Shown here one piece after another: positions 1 through 7,391 of a stretch of 33,698 nt of DNA (the stretch's first letter is position 1; the number at the start of each line of letters is the position of its first letter). Location: positions 1 to 33,698 of the forward strand of contig JAKBXD010000001.1 in assembly GCA_021840785.1 (NCBI GenBank). The letters are read 5' to 3'. The position numbers and the translations under genes are program-made. Under the pieces are notes generated by a model. The model did not search any database. It was not told the DNA's origin and was given only the letters and a program-made list of their open reading frames with translations. This DNA is from Pseudomonadota bacterium. GTDB taxonomy: Bacteria > Pseudomonadota > Gammaproteobacteria > Acidithiobacillales > Acidithiobacillaceae.

Positions 1-545
1 TCAGAGATTAGGGCGCTTAGTGCCAGACCTCGGGGAATTCCAGTTCCACCTGAGGATAAATAATGAAAGAGCAGTGCATGTATTAGCGCTTTGGACGGGG
101 GGCTAAGCCCCGGCAAACCAAAAATACGTTCTTCTACGGCTGCGGTAGAAAAGGACTCGTAGAACTTCCGAATATCAAGGCGGTAGAGTCGGTAAGGCAC
201 CCCTTCACTAATTAGACGGAGAAGGTTGCTGACAATAATGTCCCTGCCGGGTGGTCTGATGGAAACGAGACGCGCTACATTTTCGTAGAGCTTTCGTATG
301 GCGAGATCATTAGGCAGCGTGTCAATTTTGTAAACTTGCTTTCCGTGCAGCGAGAATCGTACAAGCGGATTCGAGCCAGCAAACAGGTTGTGGGCCGATT
401 CAACGGCCGTATCAATTACGGACAACTTGAACGATTCGTCATGCAGTCCGCGCATATCGAAAAAATCGCTCTTCCGCAGCATCTTCAATAGGGTTTCAGA
501 ACTATACGAATGATCGTACGTTCTCAGGTTTCCGAAATCGGCCAT
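1..545 (-). CDS. Reverse transcriptase, N-terminal part (3' end beyond window)
   Basis: Reading the minus strand from an ATG at 545 gives an open frame of 181 codons with no stop up to the window edge. An in-frame TAA lies two codons upstream, which fixes the N-terminus. The protein contains YRLYRLDIRKFYESF, the metal-binding-aspartate motif of reverse transcriptase palms. It then has a GTGIPRGLALSALIS stretch, the G-x-P-x-G-x-x-x-S motif that follows. The catalytic YxDD box would lie beyond position 1, so activity cannot be judged. The N-terminal region (LRTYDHSYSSETLL, LRKSDFFD) and the lack of visible group II intron domains resemble the 'unknown group'/defence-associated RTs more than intron maturases, but I cannot assign a class. 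It may be an anti-phage RT (DRT-like). No clear Shine-Dalgarno is seen. Confidence 0.75.
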   Translation of the reverse strand, partial: MADFGNLRTYDHSYSSETLLKMLRKSDFFDMRGLHDESFKLSVIDTAVESAHNLFAGSNPLVRFSLHGKQVYKIDTLPNDLAIRKLYENVARLVSIRPPGRDIIVSNLLRLISEGVPYRLYRLDIRKFYESFSTAAVEERIFGLPGLSPPSKALIHALLFHYLSSGGTGIPRGLALSALIS

Positions 546-840
546 ATCTTAAGAGCTTCGCATTAATTCTGGCGATCTCGGCAGAGAGACCGACATATAT
601 TTAGACTGAAACCCCTAACATGTCAATCAGCACGCATATATGAACGTCCTCAGGTTTGCAAGATGTCGTTGATGGAGAATTGCACGTGGGAATGCCTGCT
701 GCCGCTGCCCTGCCACCGTTGAGGCTGATGGTCGGCAACAGACTTATGTCTTGGAACCAGTCCCCATGGATTGGTACCCTTCGGTTGATCCCCGGAGCGA
801 GGCGGGCAAGATTGTTAACAGACTAAGGACACGATCCTGA
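546..840. other. Intergenic leader of the reverse transcriptase gene
   Basis: About 295 bp without a convincing ORF lie between the start of the minus-strand RT gene and the IS110-type element. For retrons and several defence RTs, a partner non-coding RNA is encoded next to the RT. This segment is the obvious place for one here, but I see no strong diagnostic stem and the claim is positional only. Confidence 0.25.
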
Positions 841-1973
841 CTTCCAGATTAATCGCCTGCCTCACCTTTGCCACCAGTTCGGACGGTATCCAAGGCCTGC
901 CATAGGCAAGAGCCTGAACAGATAAGGATGAACCGGCATGGTCCGCAGATCGCCGCTCTCTTTTGCAAGGAGATTGCCATGACACACACCACCCTTTTCG
1001 TCGGCATCGATGTGGCCAAGGCCAAATTCGATGTGGCGCTCTTGAACGCGGAAGGCAAGTATCGCAGCAAGGTCTTTCCCAACACGCCGCCCGGATATCT
1101 GCAGCTTCTGGAGTGGCTGACCAGGCACGACGCCCTGGAAGCCCACCTCTGCATGGAGACCACGGGTATCTATGGGCGTGCCCTGGCGCATTTTCTGGCC
1201 CAGCAGCAACTCTTCATCAGCGTGGTCAACCCGGCCCAGATTCATGCCTTTGACAGGACAGAGCTGAACCGCGCCAAAACAGACAAGGCCGATGCCCGGC
1301 TCATCGCCCGTTATTGCCAGATGCACCGGCCGGCACTCTGGGTGCCACCAGCAGAGGAGATTGCCACCCTACAGGCATTGGTGCAGCGGCTGGAGGATCT
1401 CCTTGGGGCTACAGGCGATGGAAAACAACCGGCTGGAAGCAGCTGCGGGGCCAGCGCGGGAGTCCGTGGCGGCGGTCCTGCAATTTATCCAGCAGCAGAT
1501 TGAGATGGTACGCCTACAGATCCATATCCACATCGATCAACACCCCGATCTCAAAAGCCAAAAGGAGCTGCTATCCAGCATCCCGGGTATTGGTGGCAAC
1601 ACCGCCGCCACCTTGCTGGCCTTCCTCAGCCCCCTGGAACGGTTCCACACCGTCAAGCAGGTGGTCGCCTATGCCGGTCTCAATCCCCGCATTCGCCAGT
1701 CTGGCCAATGGGCGGGAAAGAGCCCCATTGCCAAGACGGGAAATGTTCTGCTGCGCAAAGCTCTCTATCTTCCGGCGGTGGTAGCCAAGCGGCACAATCC
1801 AGTGATTGCGGCCTTTTGCAATCGGCTATTGGCTAGAGGTAAACGACCCATGCAGGTGGTGATAGCGGCCATGCGTAGGCTCCTCCATCTGGCTTTCGGA
1901 GTGCTTAAATCTGGGCAACCATTCAACCCCAACTTTGGGCTTGCATAGCAGCCCTCAAGACGGTATCTGGAAG
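841..1973 (+). mobile_element. IS110-family (IS1111-like) insertion sequence
   Basis: The element is defined by its transposase (979-1948) and by a 9-bp inverted pair, CTTCCAGAT at 841-849 and ATCTGGAAG at 1965-1973. IS1111-group members of the IS110 family have short subterminal inverted repeats of this kind; the true tips may lie a few bases outside. No target-site duplication is expected for the family, and none is seen. The about 130-bp untranslated stretch before the transposase (850-978) would be where a guide (bridge) RNA could be encoded. A GACGGTATC word also occurs on both sides of the gene (near 884 and 1958). The transposase is frameshifted, so this copy is probably not autonomous. 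Confidence 0.6.
979..1948 (+). pseudogene. IS110-family DEDD transposase, frameshifted
   Basis: The start is ATG 979, chosen because AAGGAG (967-972) sits at proper spacing. Frame 1 gives VGIDVAKAKFDVALL (RuvC-like first Asp), METTGIYG (Glu) and RAKTDKADARLIARY (Asp pair): the DEDD catalytic half of IS110 transposases. Around 1405-1408 the homology jumps to the next frame, which continues with LQAMENNRL and then IPGIGGNTAATLLAF, AYAGLNPRIRQSG and TGNVLLRKALY, the C-terminal Tnp_20 half with its catalytic serine region. Removing one G from the GGGG run at 1405-1408 restores a continuous protein of about 322 residues, the usual family length. So this is a single-base insertion, either a real inactivating mutation or a sequencing error. 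IS110 elements are not known to rely on programmed frameshifting. Confidence 0.85.
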
Positions 1974-2020
1974 CGATCATTCGGTTACCCATATGCCTGT
2001 TAGTATTCAGGAAGCGATCA
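1969..2020. repeat. 11-bp direct repeat GGAAGCGATCA at the IS110 right edge
   Basis: GGAAGCGATCA occurs at 1969-1979, overlapping the right inverted repeat of the IS110-type element, and again at 2010-2020. The second copy could mark part of the element's tip or of its target. Nothing further can be said from sequence alone. Confidence 0.4.
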
Positions 2021-2093
2021 CATAATGGATTACGTGGCTCGCTGAATTGCACTATGATTTCTTCATAAGGATATGCTGGAAGGAGAGACCACC

Positions 2094-2240
2094 ATGGCAA
2101 CGGTACGACAGGCTGGACTATTGGCAACTGCGAGGAAAATATGCCTTAATTTTTGCTTCAAAACAACCATCATTCGGCAGGCGGAGAACCCAGCAAAATT
2201 AGGCCGCTTGTCCAGACCGGGGGCGGCAGTCATAAGATAA
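2094..2240 (+). CDS. Small ORF with strong ribosome-binding site, unknown
   Basis: A 48-codon ORF (starts MATVRQAGLLATARK) is preceded by AAGGAGAG about seven bases before the ATG, a better initiation signal than many real genes here have. The product is basic, with no recognised domain, no clear membrane segment and no operon partner. It may be the start of a gene truncated when the surrounding mobile-element patchwork was assembled. I include it because of the ribosome-binding site alone. Confidence 0.25.
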   Translation: MATVRQAGLLATARKICLNFCFKTTIIRQAENPAKLGRLSRPGAAVIR

Positions 2241-2474
2241 ATTGATAGAACTTGTCTCGTGACCTGCGGCATCGATCAGCACACGGCGCGATGGATTGTG
2301 GTCTAGGTCTCAGCGATGGCGTGCATAAACGAGCTTTTCTGTGATCCTGAAAGAACACCAAGGCATACCCGCCAAGGATCTAAATCTGCCCTCTGAGTAA
2401 TTTTCTGTGTGTTAGCCACCCCCGCGCTGCTGAATCTACGTACACGATGCCTATTGACGGCGATTCGCGATGTC

Positions 2475-2508
2475 ATTTACCATCACTTCGATGCTATTTA
2501 CCATCACT
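2475..2508. promoter_or_regulatory. Two 13-bp direct repeats 21 bp apart before a coding start
   Basis: ATTTACCATCACT is present at 2475-2487 and again at 2496-2508. The two copies are exactly 21 bp apart (two helical turns) and end right at the GGAG ribosome-binding site of the gene starting at 2519. Phased direct repeats at this place are typical of an operator. Autoregulation by the downstream product is a plausible reading (inference). Confidence 0.45.
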
Positions 2509-2518
2509 GGAGATAAGT

Positions 2519-3214
2519 ATGGCAAATCTGACCGACCACCCCTGGCTGAAATGGTTGAAGCACTGGCGTACGATTGCTGACAAATCTAGCCCAACGACAT
2601 ATGTGTCAATCTTGACCACCGTGGACCGTAGTGTTTTTTATGAGGTGCTTCGTGTGTCCAAGTTTCATCCAGACTACGATGGCGACAAACCGCATGTGGA
2701 AACCTCCATCCGTGAGTTCAACGACAAGACTGCCCTACACAGCAAAGCAACGCGAGACCTTGGAATCGTGCGGGTGATTACTAATAATCGCAAGCCAGCC
2801 TTTGTGATTGAGCCCGGAGCAGACGTTCTCGAGTGGAGGGCGGTGACTGAAGGGGTATCCGTCAGGAGTCTTGTGGAAGTAATGCGGGCAGGCGATCTTG
2901 GCCGCCGTGTCCGATGTCGGGATCGCAAAGCAGCGAAGGATTCGCGAGAACGGCAGGTGGCTATCGAGCAGGAACTCATGGAAGAAGCGAAGGATTTGCG
3001 CACTCGTCTAATCAACACGGAGGCCGAGCGAGATGACGCAATGCGGGATCGGGACCGAATGAAAGAAAACCTAATTAAGCAGAATGAGGAACAACACCGA
3101 CTAGGAATAGTTCCCCCGTCTTCAGGGACGATGACAAACCCTCTTGAGAAAGCTCAGAAGCGGGGCTTTATGCTCACGTCCAACAAGATCCTGCCTGGAA
3201 ACTTCGAGGGGTGA
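2519..3214 (+). CDS. Hypothetical protein with Phd-like stretch and C-terminal coiled coil
   Basis: The frame is open from 2447, but I choose ATG 2519 because GGAG at 2509-2512 is correctly placed and because the upstream part holds the phased repeats. The product is 231 residues. Residues about 75-103 (KATRDLGIVRVITNNRKPAF, then VIEPGADV) resemble the part of Phd/YefM antitoxins where a regulatory strand is followed by 'TNNGKPxAV'. Residues about 135-195 are highly charged and heptad-like, suggesting a coiled coil. No catalytic motif is visible and no toxin gene follows. A DNA-binding, self-regulating protein is possible. GC content is lower than in the transfer operon that follows, in keeping with separate acquisition. 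Confidence 0.6.
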   Translation: MANLTDHPWLKWLKHWRTIADKSSPTTYVSILTTVDRSVFYEVLRVSKFHPDYDGDKPHVETSIREFNDKTALHSKATRDLGIVRVITNNRKPAFVIEPGADVLEWRAVTEGVSVRSLVEVMRAGDLGRRVRCRDRKAAKDSRERQVAIEQELMEEAKDLRTRLINTEAERDDAMRDRDRMKENLIKQNEEQHRLGIVPPSSGTMTNPLEKAQKRGFMLTSNKILPGNFEG

Positions 3215-3840
3215 GTAAAGGAACGTTTTCCGAACAGTCAGTTTCCGGACGATCTGAGGGCCGTATAAAGTCCTGTAATCGTCCAACAACCCATTCCTTT
3301 CTATGTCTGGAAAACGTGACCAAACCGTAAAGGGTGCCGCCCATCAATGTCTAGACGTCCGCTTACGCTGCCTTGCCGCCGTTGGATGTGAAGCGCCCAT
3401 AGCGATGATATCAGACACCAGGATATCTTTTTTTGTAACGCAACATCTGGCGACCAGCCAGGTGTGAATCCAGCTCGGTATCGTGGGCGCTTGACTGGCT
3501 TTTGCTTGGACCAAGCCGAAAGTCAGGGACCTGCCCTGCGCGTTTGATCATGCTGCCACGATCTCGCCGGTTAGATCGAGCAGGGTGCCGATGGCCGGAT
3601 CGTTCTCCGTTTCACCTGATATCTCCTGTTGGTCGTCTGATGTCCATACCCCCTCGATTTGTCCGACAGAGCCTCCTCCGTCGGATGTCCTATTACCTTC
3701 CTTGAAGATGTCTCGTGGATCGCCGGGCAGGCGTCAGACGGCACAGAACCAGTCCGTGTTGTCAGACCGTTTCCCCGTCCGGATTTCGCTTATAACCGCA
3801 GCACGAGACAAATCCGTTTTCACGCAGGCAAGGAGAATCG
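3215..3840. other. Non-coding stretch before the transfer operon
   Basis: About 630 bp hold only short overlapping ORFs in unrelated frames without ribosome-binding sites. Two GATATC palindromes occur close together near 3407-3426. A TATAAC hexamer at about 3791 lies 50 bp before the first transfer gene and could be a -10 element, but no convincing -35 sits at the right distance. I see no gene remnant that I recognise. Confidence 0.35.
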
Positions 3841-3843
3841 GTG

Positions 3844-4311
3844 ATGGAAAGCAATCGTCGGACCGTGCAGTTGCATAAGGGGGTTTCGGTGGGGGCGGCA
3901 GAGGACGGGGAGCGGCGTCGCCAGCCCTGGCGCATCGCCCGCCGGCGCCTGGCCATCGGGACAGGGCTGATGGCTCTGGCGGTAGCGGGAGACGCCTGGG
4001 CGTTGGGCGGTAATGTCGGCACCATGGCCAACAATGCGTCCAGTGTCCTCCAGGATATCGTCAATCTGGTGCTGGGCGGCACTTTCGTCGGTGGGTTGGG
4101 TTTCGGCGGATCCTCGATGCTGAAGGCCTGGGAAGCGCACAAGCAGCATGGGCAGGGCAATGCCAAGTGGAGCCACGTCGCCACCCACGCCATGGTGGCC
4201 GCCGGGCTGATGGGCTTGCCCGCGCTGGCCTATCACTACGAAGGCACCGTCTTCCACAACACCACCGGCGCGCAAGTCCAGCAGATACAGATGGGCGGCC
4301 CGTACGGTTGA
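3844..4311 (+). CDS. IcmD/DotP (TraR)-like type IVB secretion membrane protein
   Basis: The start is ATG 3844, with AAGGAG at 3830-3835 eight bases upstream; a GTG three bases earlier is the alternative. The 155-residue protein has a basic N-terminus, then a hydrophobic segment (IGTGLMALAVAGDAWA) ending in an Ala-x-Ala-like cleavage site. Next come a Gly-rich hydrophobic stretch (VLGGTFVGGLGFGGSSML) and another (MVAAGLMGLPALAYHY). Size, two-helix layout and position just before icmB/dotO match IcmD, which lies in the inner membrane of Dot/Icm systems. Identity at the residue level is weak, so the assignment leans on synteny. It is the first gene of the operon, with a 9-base gap to the next. 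Confidence 0.55.
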   Translation: MESNRRTVQLHKGVSVGAAEDGERRRQPWRIARRRLAIGTGLMALAVAGDAWALGGNVGTMANNASSVLQDIVNLVLGGTFVGGLGFGGSSMLKAWEAHKQHGQGNAKWSHVATHAMVAAGLMGLPALAYHYEGTVFHNTTGAQVQQIQMGGPYG

Positions 4312-4320
4312 GGCGCTGAC

Positions 4321-7317
4321 ATGGGACTGCTCATGCCGACCCTGGCGGAACGTCTCGCGGTGCATTCCGTCCAGGACGACACCAGTTTTGCCACCGGTGA
4401 CGGAGCGCTGGTCAGCCTCTTCCGGGTAGAAGGGCTCACCCGCCTCTACGCGCGGGGGGAGGGCTCCGAATTGATGGAGCGCATCTATCGGGCCCTGCCC
4501 GCTTTCTTTCTGACCCCGGGCCATCGGTTGCAATGGACGGTGGCCCGGGATCCCGCCTGGGCACACCCGGTCGTGGAGCGGCAGTTTTCCGGCCTGGAAC
4601 GCCAGGCGCGACGGATCGGCATGGACACGGCGGGTTTCACCGACGGTCCGCCCAAGGATCGCTTCCAGGGGCATTTCTTGCCGGAGCGCGGCTATCTCGC
4701 CCTCTGGACCGACCCCAACATCCTGACACCGCATGACGCCCAACTGGAAAAGCAGGCCCGGAACCGGAAGCTCGCAAAAGCACAGGTCGCGTGGGGTCCC
4801 TGGCAGGTGCCCGGACTGGCCCTGGGCGGTCTGATCCCCACCCATGCCGCCGCCTGCGAGGCGCTGCTGGCGGCACTTGGGGTAGGACCCCAGCGCCTGG
4901 GGCTGCGCATCGTCCCCTTGAACACCCGCGAGGCCATGCTCGCCTGGCGGGAGATGCTGGATCCCGATCGCGGCGCCGATCCGCAACAGGGGGATGCGCT
5001 GGCGACCATTTATGATGCCGGGCGTCCTCCGCTGATGGCCGATCCCTTCGGTCCGCATATTCCCCAGGTCGCTGCGCAAGTTCTGCCGCCCTATGCCCGG
5101 GTCGGCCAGGGCGAGACCATCCAGGCGGGAGGGCAGTATGTGCGCATGCTGGCGATGACCCTGGGGCCATCGCACCCGGTGGATTTCCGGGACCTCTACG
5201 ATCATCTGCCCGCAGATCTCCCCATGCGGTATACCCTCCATCTCGCGCCATGGAGCGGCGGCGGCAGACTCAAGACCCTCGCCGCGGCGATTCTGACCTG
5301 GAGCAACGGCGCCAACCGGCTGATCAATGCGTCGCGCCGCGATGTGCTGGCCCGTTCCCAGGCGGGCGATCCAGCCTGCTCCCTGCAGATGCTGTTTTCC
5401 ACCTGGGGAAAAACCCCGGAGGAAGCGGGCGAGCGGGCCCGGCGTCTGGCGCAGCGGATCGGCTCCTGGGGCGGGGTGATGGTGGAAGACGTATTCGGCG
5501 ACCCTCTGCCGGCCTGGCTCGCGTCCATCCCTGGCCTGATGACCCAGGGCGCGGTGCGCACCCATCTGCTCAACCTGTCGGATGCCTGCGCTTTCTTCCC
5601 AGTCGCTTCGCAGGCCTCTCCTTGGAGCGAAGGCCCCTGCCTGCTGCGCGGTCCCCAGGGGCAGCCGCTGCCCATCGCCATCGGCTCCAGTCTGCAGAAA
5701 AACTTCAATATCGCGATTTTCGCCGCGACCCGCTCCGGCAAGAGCGTCCTGCTCGCCCTGTTGCTGCTGTTGGCCCATCTGCTGGAACCGGGCCGCGCGC
5801 GGCTGCCGCGATTCGCTTTTCTCGATGTGGGATATGGCGGCATGGGGCTGGCCTCCTTGATCCGGGAACTGCTGGGACCCCGGGACTATCTCGTGCAGTC
5901 CCAGCGCCTGCGCAACGACGAGGCCCACGCCATCAATCCGTTCGATACCCTGCTGGGGATGCGGGAACCGCTGCCCCTGCACCGCGCCTTTCTGCTCGAT
6001 CTGCTGGCGATGGTGGGCACGCCCATGGGACAGAAGGATCCCGCTCCCGGGATCTATGAAATGGCGGGACCGCTCGTTGATCTGGCCTACCGGCGCTTTT
6101 CCGATCACAACCGCCTGGGCACGCCCAAGGAATGGGAACCCGAGCGGGAGGGTATGGCGGAGGTGGACGGGATGGTCCAGTACGCCATCGCGCGTAGTCA
6201 GTTACCCCGCCGGCCGAGCTGGTGGGCGATCGTGGACTGGCTGGCCCTGGAGCAGCGGCGTCCCGATCTGGCGATCTCGGCGCAACGCTACGCCATGCCA
6301 TTGTTGCAGGACCTGATCGGCCTGGTGCGGGACGATGAGATCTACGCGCTCTACAAGGAGGCGGGGCACGCGGGCATGCGCGAAGGCGCGGCCGACCTCA
6401 TGGCCCGTTTCCTCACGGAAGCCACGCGCGATTACCCGATTCTGAACGCGCCCACGGCCTTCAATCTCGGTGCGGCGCGCGGGACCGTGCTGGATCTCGC
6501 GGAAGTCACCGCCGGCACCGGGCCGGACGCCGAAAAACGCACCTCCATCCTGTATCTCACGGCGCGCTGGGCGTTGACCGGGAGCTGGTATGTGCATCCC
6601 GACGATCTCGCGCAAACGCCGGACGCCTACCGGGAGTTCCACGAGGAACGGATCCGGGAAACCTGGGAAGATCCAAAATTCGTCATTTACGACGAGTTTC
6701 ACCGCACCGGCGGCGCCCGCGCGGTACGCGGGGTCGTGGATCGCGACGCGCGCGAGGGCGGCAAGTTCAACGTCCGGCTGGCCCTGTCCAGTCAATCCGT
6801 GCTGGATTTCGACGGGGAGTTCATTGACGAGCACGTGGCCACGCGCTTCATCCTCTCGGCACCGGACGACACCTCGGCGCTGGCCGAGCGCTTTCACCTG
6901 ACGGCCGCGGAGGAGCAGGAGCTGAAGCGCCTGACCGGTCCCGGCCCGCATGGCTCGCCCATCCTGGCGCTGTTCGACACGCGCGAGGGATCCTATCGGC
7001 TGTTTTGCTCGGACCCGGTGCCGCTGGAATGGCTCTGGGCCTTTTCGACCACCTCCGAAGATCGGGCGGTACTGAATCGGTTGCAGGCCCACATGACGCC
7101 GGGCGAGGCCCGATCCGTGGCAGCAGCCCGTTTTGGGGCATCGGCAAAAAACTTGCTGGAGCGGATCGCGCGGCAGGGGCTGCGGGTGAACTCCGCCGAC
7201 GAGGTGGAAGGCGTGGCGGCGGATCGCCTGGTCAAGGAAGTCCTGGAAACCTGGAATCGGGACTGGGTGCTCAAAGCCCTCCGCACGCTGGGATATCGCG
7301 CGGAGGATGCAGCATGA
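4321..7317 (+). CDS. traU: IcmB/DotO (TraU)-type VirB4-like secretion ATPase
   Basis: This 998-residue protein is the large cytoplasmic ATPase of type IVB secretion systems (DotO/IcmB; TraU in R64), which powers assembly or export at the inner-membrane channel. The N-terminal half (1-440) is the VirB4-like region. The Walker A box AATRSGKS is at about 468-475 and the Walker B strand KFVIYDEFHR at about 785-795. LALSSQSVLDFD follows and resembles the sensor region of FtsK/VirB4 ATPases. The length is close to the family's usual 1000 residues. The start at ATG 4321 follows the preceding stop by 9 bases with only a weak ribosome-binding site, which suggests translational coupling. No internal disruption is visible. 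Confidence 0.88.
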   Translation: MGLLMPTLAERLAVHSVQDDTSFATGDGALVSLFRVEGLTRLYARGEGSELMERIYRALPAFFLTPGHRLQWTVARDPAWAHPVVERQFSGLERQARRIGMDTAGFTDGPPKDRFQGHFLPERGYLALWTDPNILTPHDAQLEKQARNRKLAKAQVAWGPWQVPGLALGGLIPTHAAACEALLAALGVGPQRLGLRIVPLNTREAMLAWREMLDPDRGADPQQGDALATIYDAGRPPLMADPFGPHIPQVAAQVLPPYARVGQGETIQAGGQYVRMLAMTLGPSHPVDFRDLYDHLPADLPMRYTLHLAPWSGGGRLKTLAAAILTWSNGANRLINASRRDVLARSQAGDPACSLQMLFSTWGKTPEEAGERARRLAQRIGSWGGVMVEDVFGDPLPAWLASIPGLMTQGAVRTHLLNLSDACAFFPVASQASPWSEGPCLLRGPQGQPLPIAIGSSLQKNFNIAIFAATRSGKSVLLALLLLLAHLLEPGRARLPRFAFLDVGYGGMGLASLIRELLGPRDYLVQSQRLRNDEAHAINPFDTLLGMREPLPLHRAFLLDLLAMVGTPMGQKDPAPGIYEMAGPLVDLAYRRFSDHNRLGTPKEWEPEREGMAEVDGMVQYAIARSQLPRRPSWWAIVDWLALEQRRPDLAISAQRYAMPLLQDLIGLVRDDEIYALYKEAGHAGMREGAADLMARFLTEATRDYPILNAPTAFNLGAARGTVLDLAEVTAGTGPDAEKRTSILYLTARWALTGSWYVHPDDLAQTPDAYREFHEERIRETWEDPKFVIYDEFHRTGGARAVRGVVDRDAREGGKFNVRLALSSQSVLDFDGEFIDEHVATRFILSAPDDTSALAERFHLTAAEEQELKRLTGPGPHGSPILALFDTREGSYRLFCSDPVPLEWLWAFSTTSEDRAVLNRLQAHMTPGEARSVAAARFGASAKNLLERIARQGLRVNSADEVEGVAADRLVKEVLETWNRDWVLKALRTLGYRAEDAA

Positions 7318-7376
7318 AACAGGAAACATTGTCCCAGGCGATCGCAACCATCCCTGGGCATGCATGGCCCAGGTGA
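7314..7376 (+). CDS. 20-codon ORF bridging traU and ardC
   Basis: An ATG overlaps the traU stop as ATGA and opens a 20-residue frame (MKQETLSQAIATIPGHAWPR). It ends one base before the AAAGGAGG ribosome-binding site of the next gene. It may act as a translational-coupling mini-cistron, or it may be chance. No function is claimed. Confidence 0.25.
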   Translation: MKQETLSQAIATIPGHAWPR

Positions 7377-7391
7377 GAAAGGAGGACCCAA

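Noticed and set aside
1292..1503. Programmed frameshift in the IS110 transposase
   Set aside because: IS110-family transposases are normally single frames. The site is a plain GGGG run that one base deletion repairs, without a slippery heptamer or downstream stem.
3303..3467. 54-codon plus-strand ORF
   Set aside because: There is no ribosome-binding site, no recognisable motif, and several equally long ORFs overlap it in other frames.
3820..6108. 762-codon open frame on the minus strand
   Set aside because: It is antisense to the well-recognised icmD-like and traU genes. Such long shadows are usual in very GC-rich DNA; its translation is rich in Gly, Arg, Pro and Gln without any motif.
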